The notes under the pieces were generated by a model. It did not search any database, was not told the origin of the DNA, and worked only from the letters and a program-made list of their open reading frames with translations. 64,000 bases of DNA from NCBI GenBank assembly GCA_038049695.1, contig CP142456.1, forward strand, positions 74,485,422 through 74,549,421. Direction: 5' to 3'. Made by a program: the position numbers and the translations under genes. Below, one piece after another: positions 53,113 to 64,000 of the stretch. Origin of the DNA: Cinnamomum chago (taxonomy: Eukaryota; Streptophyta; Magnoliopsida; Laurales; Lauraceae). Each line of letters opens with the position of its first letter. The first letter of the stretch is position 1.

Positions 53113-53265
53113 AATGCTGAAAATGTTTTCTGAATAACTTGAAGAACCCGAATTAAGGATAAAAAGATGAAGAAAAACAAGTACGAGAATTTTTAGTTTA
53201 GGCCCTGGATTGGGTTCATGCAATGGTCACACATAAAGTTGCATCAAAGTCCAGGACAATGCGTT

Positions 53266-53267
<2 letters not shown>

Positions 53268-53312
<45 letters not shown>
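53268..53312 (+). repeat. (TA)n microsatellite
   Basis: About 45 bases of TA. Confidence 0.95.
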
Positions 53313-53315
<3 letters not shown>

Positions 53316-53949
53316 GAGTACCTGCCTACTGGATCACAATAGTACCTCCCAACATCCTCCTTGCCATCACTCGATGTATATCACCCTCATGCTCCTCTCC
53401 AAACTCTTCCAAGAAGGAAGAAAATAGAGGAAGAGGATGACAAATGCAGAGAAGGGTGTTTATTGAATTGCATGAGGAGTAGAAGAGGGAGAGAGCTTGA
53501 AGATATGGGGTTTTCACTATCTCTATATGAATGAGATGGAGAGCTTTGTTTGTGTTGTGGCATTTTGGCTTTGTGGGTGTTTGAGTTTTCTTTTCTTTTT
53601 TTTTTTTTTTTTTTATAAATTTTATTAAAGGAGGAAATTGATGACCCAAATAATATATGGTTCGTTAACATCTGGTTAATTATGATTTTTGCACAAATCC
53701 GATCGGATTTCGGTTCCCAAATTTTACCTTTGGCCAGGTCGAACCATACGAATTTGGGTTGGCTCTAACAAAGTTGGAGCCATTACCCATATACGGGTGT
53801 TGCAACCAAACAACATCCACTAAAAGTCTGAAGGACCCATTTTATATATATATATATATATTATCGGTAACGGTAAAATATATTAAAGACTTAAGAAATG
53901 TACAATAAAGAAGATGAAAAGAAAAAAAAAACTTGCGTATGTGTTAGAG

Positions 53950-54090
53950 CTAAATACCGACATAAAACAACAAATTACAAAGGAACAACTTAGCCAAAGC
54001 ATCCGCCATGCCACTCCCCGACCGAAGCACACGATGAAATTCAACATTCAAAGATGATAACCAAGTCTTGTTTCCAGTGAAAAGAAATTG
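53950..54090 (-). mobile_element. LINE RNase H tail fragment, minus strand
   Basis: The minus strand reads VEFHRVLRSGSGMADALAKL, the conserved end of LINE RNase H, followed by a short T-rich part. Confidence 0.55.
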
Positions 54091-54528
54091 GAATTTGAAA
54101 AATGCTAGACGTCCCGAGTGGGAGCCCGACTGGGAGCCCGGGCTCCCACGTGGGACGTTGGATCCAGATGGACCCATCCCTCTTGGCTATGGCTTATTAG
54201 TCAATGGGATAAATTAAATTGACAAGATCATATTTGGACTTAATGGGCCTAAACGCAAAATATTTCTTTCCTGTGTTAATGGACATGAGTTTTGATTTAA
54301 TGTGCCCCCCAAAACAATTGGGTTTTATTCTCTATTTATTTCCACCAAGACCCCATAATCTTACAAATAAAGTCATCAAACAAGTACCCCAAATAACAAA
54401 ATCATATCCTAATCAGTAATAAAACAGTGAAAGTAAAACAAAAACCAAATGACTCCATATTCATAAACATAAGATAGAAACGAAAGACTCTTTTAACAAA
54501 AAGCACTGCTTCTTCCCTAGCCCAAGAG

Positions 54529-56743
54529 TCAACAAAGCAATGGCACCAACATGAGGCAAGCTCCAACCACCAAAGCATCCATCCAACGGAACCTGCCCAT
54601 TGCTCCACTACGAGGAGATGTTGGGGTGGATGGAGATGATGTTGGGGTACCAGTCGTCGGAGGGGTCCCACCGGGTGTGGAGCTGTTTCCGGCGGCGACC
54701 GTGACGGCTAACTTCATCCCTAGACTGCAGTGGTTGGAAGTTGGGCAGATGTAGTAATTGGATCCAGTGCTGGGGAGGGTAATGGTGGTGTTTCCATCGG
54801 AGTATGATTGAATTGCGTTGCTTCCACTGCAGCCACTGTAGCCGGCTTGGTTTACTACATCCACTTTGTGACTGCTTCCATAGGTGAACACTGCAGTAGT
54901 AACAACCACATAGACAAAGAGGAGTTTATTTTTAAAAAAACTTTCATACATGTTAGACCAATAGACTGTCTCAAAGAACAAATTGATTGAGCTAGAAGTC
55001 ACCATTTCCTCCTGCATGCAACCAGAATTTTGTTAACAGTGGATTTGGGCTGTTAGTGGACTTGGCTTGTCAAGTATTCGCCCAAGCCCGAATCCGATAA
55101 GGAAAGGTTTGGGTTGTCCAACTGGACCCAGTTTCAAGTTCAAGGTCCCATGCTTATTGGGCTGGATAGGAATTATATATAACTTCAGTCCTTAGTCCTT
55201 ACCGAGCTTGATCCATTAATCAGGTTTGGGTTCTTATTTGTCTCAAGATTGGGTGGGCTCAGGCCTACTATAAATCTTATTGGGACAGCGTGGACCCTGG
55301 TTCCGTTGTTCAGGTTGGACTTGGACAGATTTTGGCTCTGATATCCTTATTGGGCCTGGAACTGGGCCATGTCATTTCAGCAATGGGTCCAGCCCTTGAA
55401 CAACCCTACAAGGTTGATGGTTTTCTTCGTTACATACACATTATACAGGTTTGGAATCACTGATAATTTAAGAGTACAGAACATGCAAATCATTAAGAAT
55501 TTGCAGCCGTCTGATATAACTCCATGAAATGGTCAGTCCATTACTCAATTTCAACGATCTAGATGAGCCTAGATTCTACAGGGGAGGTCTCAAATAATGA
55601 TCTATGCCCATCACTATAATTCATCAGTGAGGTTCACCTTTAAAATCCAAACCGCTAAAATTATTGTTCCATCGGAAATACAACTTTACTTGAATTAGAG
55701 TGATGCTTATTGTTAGATTGATCATATATATATATATATGTACATACATACAACACAGGAGTTTGATTTTTTTCCCCTTTATATAATTTCATTCAAATGC
55801 GAAGAATTGAAAGAAATCCTAAGGCCAAGACCTACAGATCCATCAGAAGTGGTGCACCTGAAAAACACAAACCACTCAAAATAAAAGCGCCCCGTCTTGC
55901 AATGCCTATTTACCAAATTCACTCCAATAGGATCTAAGATTATTTATGTTGAAAACATGATTAATCCACTCCCTTTTTTCTATATATGCATGTTATTCTT
56001 TTGTTTTGCACGCCATCAATTTGATGGTAACTCAACTCCTACGAAAACAGAGGGGCAACATCTATTTAAATAGATTCCTAGCTACTATAGTGTTTGTTTG
56101 TTTGTTCGCATAAAATGCACATAAATTGAATAAATAAGAATTCATGCCCCTTGCAATTAAAAGATGAAGATGAAAGATCAATTTTTTAAAATGACCATCA
56201 AATAACCTCCTCTTTAATTGAAACTGAATCATGAAAAGATGGAAAAAGAATACATTGCCATCACCCCACTAAGTCATTTCTAGAAAAGTCAAAGGTCACA
56301 TCTACATTACTCACCTCATATCCTCTTCCCTCACCTCTTTAAATAGTCATTTATGGAGCTCGATCGTTTGACAATATATTCCTATATATTCTATGCAAAC
56401 AAACAGGGCTGCAAAAGATTATATGAACCTAGCTGAGCGTAGTGCTATTATAGGATTTCTTTGGTTTTCATTAAGCCTAGTTAAGCAATACAGATCACAA
56501 ATGATCGAGGGTGCTAAACGGCATATATATATAGGTGTAAATATTTGTGAGGTGCATATGATTTAGATAAAATCAGCTAGCATACTTACAAAGGGTGTCC
56601 CCGACGTGGAATGTCTTTCCAGAAAGCCAGTTGGTGTAATCTACACTGGTATCCCACCCTGCAGTGTCCCCGACTATATAATTCGTCGCATAGGCGGCCG
56701 GAACTGCTAAAAGGAGAAGTAGGAGACCAACTGCGACGGCCAT
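54529..56743 (-). CDS. copper-binding phytocyanin (uclacyanin-like), two exons, 171 aa
   Basis: Exons on the minus strand: 56743-56590 and 54890-54529; intron 1699 bases, GT-AG, split codon T|TG giving Leu52. Residues 1-19 are a signal peptide (LLLLLLAVPAAYA). The plastocyanin-like domain begins NYIVGDTAGW. The four type-1 copper ligands are present: H59, C100, H105 and M110 (C-x4-H-x4-M), with the C72-C106 disulfide pair. The methionine ligand separates it from stellacyanins (Gln) and from early nodulin-like proteins that lack ligands. A P/S/T-rich linker (about 118-150) and a hydrophobic tail (VVGACLMLVPLLC) suggest arabinogalactan decoration and a GPI anchor. Such proteins act at the cell surface in redox processes; the substrate is unknown. 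A TATA box lies near 56822-56829. Confidence 0.92.
55030..55415. repeat. diverged GGGCCTGG-type repeat in the phytocyanin intron
   Basis: Words such as GGGTTGTCCAACTGGACCCA and TTGGGCCTGGAACTGGGCC, ending CCCTTGAACAACCCTA, resemble the hAT MITE families in this window. No clear paired end. Confidence 0.35.
56093..56402. mobile_element. dispersed MITE with CAAACAAAC ends, copy 3, in the phytocyanin intron
   Basis: Left TGTTTGTTTGTTCGCATAAA and right TTCTATGCAAACAAACAGGG form inverted ends. The interior matches the other copies. Non-coding. Confidence 0.6.
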
Positions 56744-57095
56744 GGTTCTTGAAGAAGCTATACCAGCAAATGTAACAACTCCTTCACTAAATGAATGAAA
56801 GAGGGTCCTAACTCATACCATGTTATATAGGCAACAACTATGGGATATAATAACTTGGGATTCTTTTATTTTATTGGGAGGAAGAACAAGTCACCTCTGA
56901 ATTCCAAATTTTCTGTTGCTATCCTTTCTGTCATCTTTATTTTATTTTCATGCACCAGAGGCAATCTTCCCTCATCTACCTAATACATTGAAAACTTTCA
57001 TATCCCTATCTAAATTGCCTAACCATAGCGGCTGACTTGGGGTAGAGTTCACCTTCCAAAATGCATATATAGTAAGTATTAACAGTTGTAGCTAG

Positions 57096-57096
57096 T

Positions 57097-57160
<64 letters not shown>
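57096..57160 (+). repeat. compound (CT)n(TA)n microsatellite
   Basis: About 22 bases of CT followed by about 42 bases of TA. Confidence 0.95.
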
Positions 57161-57163
<3 letters not shown>

Positions 57164-58646
57164 AATTCTCAAAAGCACCCTAATTTTAAACCCTTTTTGC
57201 TTCTCTTATTTTTGGTCGTGCAGCCCTTGTAGAGTCAATCTAATCTTTTCACACACAAACCTCTCATGAATAGTGATAGTCATAAGTCTAAGTTTCATAC
57301 TCATCCAACTTTTCCTTACCGTTGGACCGAAATTATGATAAAATGATGCTTCTAAACGATTAAGTTTTAGGGCTATGGTCAAAATGTTAGAATGATTTTA
57401 TGAACTCAGATTTTGTATATAGGTAGGCCTCATACGGATCCTTCCATTCAATGTACCTCCATGATCATCATGCATCCCCGTCGGCCCAACTAGGAGGAAC
57501 GTTTTCTCCTAAAAGATGCATGTGCGCTGTGTAGCACGCCTCGATAGATATTTAGTCTAAATATTTTAAGGGGGTTTCTAGTTTTTAATTATAATTGAAC
57601 AGTGGAGTGGAGAGTAGAGGTTAAAATGTTGTAATGGTTTTGGACTACGTATATGCCAACGTCAATTGGTAATGGGATTGCCAACTATCATGAGGCAATA
57701 AATAGAGGTTAGACTTGTGCTCATTTGGATAAAATGATCATATGCTATCATCATTATGAGGTTGGCAAGGTTGAACTCTTGGGAGTTGATGCAAATGGAA
57801 TCCCACTTTTGATTAATTAAAGTTAACTCCTCTCTCACACTGCCATTTGTATAGGGAATTGGACCAAATTTGATTCCAACTGGAGTAACATGCAATTTTG
57901 AGTTTAGAACATGTAGAAAATGTTATTATATTTCATATATATATATATGTGTGTGATTAAAATCCAGGAATGCATTTCATTTTGATCTTAAGCCATTCCC
58001 AAAAACATTGTGATGGGAGTTGCATTAGATAAAAAAATGAGCTCCATACAATAAAGTATAAGTTGCTTTTAGTGACGAAATGAATTAGCTCATTGGCAGA
58101 CCTGTGCCCCACTCTAGATGTGAAAGATTGAAGAAGAAAAAAAAAACAAAAAACAAAAAAAATTAGACACAGTCGACAAATTAAGTTGAGCCAAATTAAT
58201 TCATGCAAATGAAGCTCTAATCATGACAAACTCTTGGATCCCAACTTACAAACATGAGGTGGCGAGCTTAAAAATCGCCCATAAAAGAACACTTGACTCC
58301 ATTGAAACAAATGACACCTTCAGTCAATAGAGTTGATCTAATAATCTCATGGCATGGCTTAATCAGAATTGAATGTGACTCATACTTTTCCCATTGCGGC
58401 CTAAGTAGGTTGAGATCTAATAGTTTGTTTGCTTTTGTTGTGGGCACATTTGAACTGATTTGCCCAATTATATCGCATAAATGTAAAAGTCAATCCTATA
58501 TCATCATTATCATCATCAAGTTGGGGTCAACAACATAAACTTATACAATCAGTATTCTAATAAAATGACCCCACAATAATATTGAACAAAAGGTTGTTTC
58601 AGCAGCCAAGAAACAGTGCTCCACAGATCCATTGGTTCAGTTTTTT

Positions 58647-58682
<36 letters not shown>

Positions 58683-59133
58683 GGCAGTTAATCAGAGTCC
58701 AGAAGCTACCTACGCTAGCCCACCAACTACGCCACCTCTGGACCAATTGCAACACCACACATGTAACAAAGACTGGTATTTTAAATCTCTAGCTATAGAA
58801 ATGGCGTAGATGTGACCCTCCACTATAACTAACTAAATATGGCGTTATATGCATTGAGCATGGTAGGTAGGGTCAGGATTCAGGAATCGCTGCCTAATAG
58901 AGGGGTCGCACATCTAATATCTAATCCATGTATAGTTTAGAGATGTCAGATGTTGGGTCAGTAAGGTCAATATTGATTGGATCAGATACATGTACCAGGA
59001 GAGGGGAACCTGCAGCTTTAGTCCACTTTGGACTATTGGATGAAGAATATTATATCCACTTTGTGGTGGAACTTGGAAGTTTATTTTCTACGCCAACTTA
59101 AAATTCATCACCTCCCATCACATCTTATCTAAA
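57161..59133. other. no gene recognised
   Basis: AT-rich spacer with a (CT)n tract at 58649-58680 and a short RTE-like word near 58500-58530. The open frames have no supporting motif. Confidence 0.4.
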
Positions 59134-59225
59134 ATTGGGTTTGTGAATTCTAGTTTTCTGCTCAAGTTTGTTAAAAGTCATTGGGTTTGTGAATTCTAGT
59201 TTTCTACTCAACTTTGTCAAAAGTC
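59134..59225 (+). repeat. 46-base tandem duplication
   Basis: Units 59134-59179 and 59180-59225 both start ATTGGGTTTGTGAATTCTAG and end AAAAGTC, differing at three or four positions. Confidence 0.85.
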
Positions 59226-59243
59226 ATCTTCTAAGCAACTGCG

Positions 59244-59604
59244 GATCTGTTTGTTTGTATAAAAGTATGTATGACTTTTTTTAAATAGAAAATGAATAAA
59301 CTATCCATAACGTCATTCTTTTAAAACTCACCTATAGGACAAGTTTGCGAGCATTAAAATATATAGATATTGAATATACATGGTTCATACATACAGGCTC
59401 CCTTCCCATGTGAGTATGTTGTCTTTTTATGTGCGTGAGCTCTCACTTGGATCTCAACTTCTTTTGCTAAGGTAAAGAAATATACTTAATTAAGTAAGAT
59501 CCCATCTACATCTTATAACCTGCGCCCCTCTCCTCTTTAGTACTTCCTTGGAAGAGCTCATTTGACCGTCAATTTTTATGTGTTCTTAGCAAACAAACAA
59601 GCCC
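59244..59604. mobile_element. dispersed MITE with CAAACAAAC ends, copy 4
   Basis: Left GGATCTGTTTGTTTGTATAA, right TTAGCAAACAAACAAGCCC. Inside are GATCCCATCTACATCTTATA and GAGCTCATTTGACCGTC, as in the other copies. Confidence 0.6.
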
Positions 59605-60707
59605 TAACTAGGCAGCTATTTCTTTTACCCTTTTTTTCTATCTTTCTCTATTGGAGCTTTCAAAACCATTTCTCTAATATGTTCATTCCAGTTCTACTCT
59701 TTTCCAATTTTACTCTTTTCTTGTGACTACACATATCTATACCTTATTTACATGCACCTCTCACTTGTTTATCAATCCACATAGAGCTTAATAAAACAAA
59801 AGCAGATGTAAAGTGACATTTGAATGATAAGATGTGAAATCATATGTAAAAATTATCATCTCCAGCCACTGATTGACACAACTTTAATGTCAGTGACATT
59901 CATCTAAAGTAACTTAGAAATATGATGGCTACTAATTTATTAAGTTCCAACCTAAAGCTAGAGATGATGAGTCTGCCATATGCCCTCAGAGGTGGGAACC
60001 AAAAGTGTTGTTGGACCATAGAGGCCATTGGCCCCTTCCCCATTAACACAGATTATACTAAGATAGTTCTTGGAAAAAAAAATTATATCACTCAACAAAA
60101 CAGACCCCCTTCTGGAACATCATAAAACCACACATTCAAATGAAATTACTAATAATTTATGCTCCAGGGCCGACCAAGCCAACCTAATCCAAATTAAATT
60201 CTTTCTCCAATAGTCCAATCTCAGTTCCTTTTTTCTTTCATAGAAATGCACTGTTTATTAATACAGTCATATGCCCACCTAACCTCGCTGACATTGGATT
60301 GGCTTGTTGTGTCCTAACTTTTTTTTTCCTTCACATAAGAAATTGTTGCAATTAAAGTAGAAGTTTCAGAAACTTTTGGGCATTGAATCCAATAAAAATA
60401 AGAGAGTTTGGTCATTCAAATAGACATTGATGACATTCACATTTTCCATTCATTGATAATTTAATTAATCTCTTACCAGTTGCCATGCTCTGAATAAGTC
60501 CTGGATTCGTTTCTCACTCTCACATATATTCAAAGACATCCAAACCATAAAGTTAGCAGTGATTAGCAAATGTGTGACACGGAAGATAATTGGGTTGATC
60601 CTGCCAATGGGTATCCGATTATATGAACATCTAAAGTCTTTCAATCCAAGAAGAAAAAGGGGTATGAATTCGCTTGTTTGAATCCAACAGGAATTCAGGT
60701 CGGTTTT

Positions 60708-60710
<3 letters not shown>

Positions 60711-60772
<62 letters not shown>
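60711..60772 (+). repeat. (TA)n microsatellite
   Basis: About 62 bases of uninterrupted TA. Another long one lies at 53268-53312. Confidence 0.95.
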
Positions 60773-60774
<2 letters not shown>

Positions 60775-62341
60775 TCCATGTTTCGATGGCCCTACTAATA
60801 TACTCAATGTATCAATTTGAGGCCGTTAATCTGATCTGATCATGTTCATGTGAGCCCACCTATTTTTTTGCGTTCAAATTGGATCTGGAACTTCTGATGC
60901 TGGATATAATCTAGATCAAAAGATGGCCCAACCTGTATAAAATGGATATGAACTACGGTTGCAAATGAGTATCCAATCTTAGTTTGGATCCACCATTGTT
61001 CTGCCCCTGAATCTGACCTGTTTGCATGCCTAATCTAAAGTCCAAACGCATCTCAAACAAGACCCATCTTTCATCCATTGTCCTAATGCAACGGGAACAG
61101 GTAGGTAAGGAACATGTGAACAGTTGACCCAGATGAGGTGCACCAACTGTGTCATGGCTTGATAATCAACCAAAATAAGATTCCCTGCTAAATTAAATCC
61201 AAAGCCAGTCAAACTCCAATCCATTCGAATCATTACATGAGATATTTGTAATCACAAAACATGCTAGCAATTGAATGGATCGCTAGTTGACCATTCCTAT
61301 TTTCAATCAAATAGTTCCAACTTATCGAACCAAACCAATTAGTATATTCACATCTGCTTAAGTATAACCTTTTGTTTCAATGATACCCCTGGTGTATACA
61401 CTATCAATTGTATAATAGGAAGGCTTTGGTTTATGGCTAGGTCATCTAGGTCATGAAGCTGCAAATTGGTATCATCCAACCAGAGCATCTGCACCAAATG
61501 GTGGTGGCTCTCGGTGGATTAAAAACATTGGGAAAAGAAAGGAGTACTTCCACTTGGCCCATTTGGATGGGGATATATGCCTCATTCAGGACAGAACATC
61601 TCTATGCCAAAGGGTCCTAAAGTCTTCAACTGTTGTCCTGTTTAATGTCATTTTCAATACAGCTGCTTTTAACCAGACCTTTTGCTCATGTGACTTCCAT
61701 CTTAGATTTCCGATTATTGATGTGCTTTATTTATTTACTTTTTGTTTGTGAATTTCAATGGCATGATCATGATCAGCAGTGCCACATTTTACTCTCAAAA
61801 CGTTTTGCCAATGGTCAATATTAACAACATTCATAAGAAGTTAAGAACCAAACAGTACGAGAGTGCAAACAGCACATAATTGAGCAATGTATACAAAGAA
61901 AAGTGAGTGTAATGTCAGACCCATTCAGTCTTCATATCTGTCAAAAGGCATCAACAACAAAAAAACAAGAAACAAACCACCAGAGCATGCTAAGTGCTTA
62001 CCTCAGGGGCCACATTGAAGTCATGTTGACACATTCACAACTGAGCTTTCCAAAAATCTTAAGTACAGGCCTCTTGAAGATTTCATGTGAAATGAAAGTG
62101 ATGCATTTAATGGGTCGGGGTGTTATATGAGGATAATCTGTTCTGCAACTCTTTAAGACCGAAAGGAGAGAGTGGCTATTCATCCCACTTCAGTTTTTCT
62201 ATAGTTTACTATCACATGGTCTTCAAGGTCCAGTGTATATTAGTAGCCTGAACTCTGGCAGGCATTGGGTTTGGTTGTGATAGGAACTTGAATGCTGGTA
62301 TGGGCCATGTTAGTCGACTCTTGATGAATGAAAAAAAAATA

Positions 62342-63320
62342 TTATTTCACTGATTTTCTTCGTCTTCTACGACATTCAAAACAATCAGAACAAGGGGTGC
62401 CATACTTAGTTCTATTCTCATTACTGGTTTGAAGAAGCTTGCTAGGCGAAACTTTCAGGTCTTCCACAAGCACCTGGCGGAGTCTTTTGTTCTCCTCCAT
62501 CAGCTCATCAATAACTTGTTGGTGTTTCAGTAGCTGGATGCATAAAAAAATCAGTTCATTGCTCGTACAAGTAGGAACACAAATGAGAATCATTTAAAAA
62601 TAAGGAAGCAGCATACAAGTAGAATCCTAATTCCTAACGACACTAACTTGAAGTACACACAAAACTAGTGAAAATATAAACATCATGGTAGGAGTTTCAT
62701 CATCATTCCACTTTTGCAGGTATATTGGGTTCCACACTGGACCTCATTTTGGCGATGCCAGAATATTTTAGATAAGCTATCATTTGGACTGATTCATGAT
62801 TTTGATGCGCTGTTTTTGGAGTAGAAATTTCACCAAAAGAAAAAAAAAAAGTGCTGAAAAATGTAAGAGTTCGTGAAATGGAGAAACAAAGGGGTCATGG
62901 ACATGAGAGGTGCTTGCCAAATTAATGATAGAACTTGGAAGGAAAAAAACAAGAGATCTGTCTCATGGACGAAATTTAAAGAAATATCACTCGCAATTAG
63001 ATGAGAAACCATATAACAGACAGACAAGACCTAAAGTGAATGATCATGATGATTGGACCTGTGTAAAGCCCCTTGTGCAAAAGCGTTAACTGAAGCCTTG
63101 AACTTCTAAAGTTACATAACGAGCTTGTGAAAAGCACAAAGATACGCATCTAAGACCTCAGATGCATGCATATCGGTCTGCATATAAGTGCACACGCAAG
63201 ACTCATGGAAGGTTTAAACCACCACATAATTAAGAAAGTTGCAACTTTAAATAATAGGAAAATCAAGTTCTGTAAACTTACAACTTGAAGCACGTTATTT
63301 TCCGACCGCAACTTTCCAGC
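62342..63320 (-). CDS. last two exons of an unnamed coiled-coil protein with a Cys/Arg-rich C-terminus
   Basis: Exons on the minus strand: 63320-63282 (13 codons) and 62533-62342 (63 codons plus TAA). The first is bounded by TTGTAG and GTAAGT, the second by the acceptor GCATCCAG; both junctions are phase 0. The join reads KLRSENNVLQV then LLKHQQVIDELMEENKRLRQ, with leucines in heptad spacing, so a coiled coil is likely. The tail has CSDCFECRRRRRK, three cysteines followed by an arginine run, which could bind metal or act as a nuclear signal. I do not recognise the family. The gene continues upstream past 63.3 kb, probably beyond the window. Confidence 0.6.
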
Positions 63321-63322
63321 CT

Positions 63323-64000
63323 ACAAATAAAACCCATAAATGAGAATGTCGTCATATTGTGACATTAGATGCTTGTAGGAAATGAAGTTTCTATAACAAA
63401 AATTAAGGAAAAAAAATGCGTCCAATTTTAAGTGCAAATTTGTTCCCCAGGATCTTTGTATTGTTCTCCCATGATTTCTTGATGGTTTTTTCTGCTTTAC
63501 TGATCCATAGGGGACCCAGAACTGAATATCAGAGTTTCTATTTGTAGTCAATGGTTTGGTTTCACTTTGATTCTTTACTATTTTATTTTTTTAATGGTCT
63601 CATTATGAAAAGATACTGTCTTACGATAGCCAAATTTGGAAGTGTGCAGCCAACGAGTGGAGTTGGCAACTTAGTATTACACACATGCCCAGGGATTGAT
63701 TTTCGGGCTTCCAGTTTAAAGCATCACTCCTGATCAGTAGTCCAACTTAGCCAAAACATATTTGGAAGAGTACAGCCATCTAATACAATCTTCTCCAGGA
63801 CTAGTGCAGACGAATGCTGTGTCTAAGGATTAGAATTGTTAAATATAAAAGGATCTTGGGCTATGACATCGAGGGCATTGTACATAACGACGACCAACCA
63901 TTTTGAGACCGTTTGTGCATACAGTTCACTTAATGCGTTTAAAATGGAATTAAAAAAAAAAAAAGAAGAAGAAGAGAAAGTGGTCAATGAGGACCCTCTG
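63323..64000. other. no exon recognised; intron or upstream part of the coiled-coil gene
   Basis: AT-rich without clear exons. The window ends in an A-rich AAGAAGAAGAAG stretch. Confidence 0.35.

Noticed and set aside
60705-60780. Tyrosine/isoleucine repeat protein
   Set aside because: It is a (TA)n microsatellite read as codons.

Overview
The window is nuclear DNA from a flowering plant. It carries multi-exon genes with GT-AG introns, plant-specific families (a classical arabinogalactan protein, a GPI-type phytocyanin), plant MAGO NASHI and CDC7 orthologues, AT-rich spacers, and many decayed transposable elements of plant type (copia, Ty3/gypsy, hAT, CACTA, Tourist-like MITEs, L1 and RTE LINEs, tRNA-derived SINEs). 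The long, transposon-filled introns point to a large genome. The species cannot be named from the sequence, and no bacterial, organellar or CRISPR feature was seen.

Layout. 1-1.9 kb is the 3' part of an internally deleted Ty1/copia element. 2.9-4.9 kb holds the last two exons of an unnamed + strand gene. 5.3-7.7 kb is LINE and SINE debris. 8.2-15.8 kb (minus) is a complete 14-exon gene for the replication kinase CDC7, reconstructed as 956 aa. Its promoter side (15.9-18.3 kb) has telo-box, E2F-like and G-box motifs, then two hAT-type MITEs and a solo gypsy LTR. 21.0-33.0 kb (minus) is MAGO NASHI: exons 1 and 2 lie at 32.35-32.99 kb and the last 60-base exon lies 11.3 kb away at 21.02 kb. The intron between them contains a hAT-like element with a roughly 620-base purine tract, and an old gag-protease LTR element (24.64-31.72 kb) that was hit by a Tourist-like MITE and by a younger relative of itself (26.08-29.41 kb).

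33-44 kb is gene-poor, with MITEs, degenerate tandem repeats, an 86-base-arm hairpin and a SINE with target-site duplication. 44.1 kb (+) encodes an arabinogalactan protein. 45-52 kb has small tandem repeats, a truncated CACTA element (48.45-50.80 kb) with a broken five-exon gene, a hAT MITE and a LINE 3' end. 54.5-56.7 kb (minus) encodes a two-exon copper phytocyanin. 62.3-63.3 kb (minus) holds the last two exons of an unnamed coiled-coil gene that continues beyond the window.

The host genes are unrelated neighbours, not an operon: a cell-cycle kinase, an exon-junction-complex core protein, two GPI-anchored extracellular proteins and two partial unknowns. I found no convincing novel biochemical system. 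The most notable features are structural: the transposon-inflated MAGO intron, self-nesting of a polymerase-less LTR element, a duplicated 3' splice site in CDC7, and the purine-tract hAT element.
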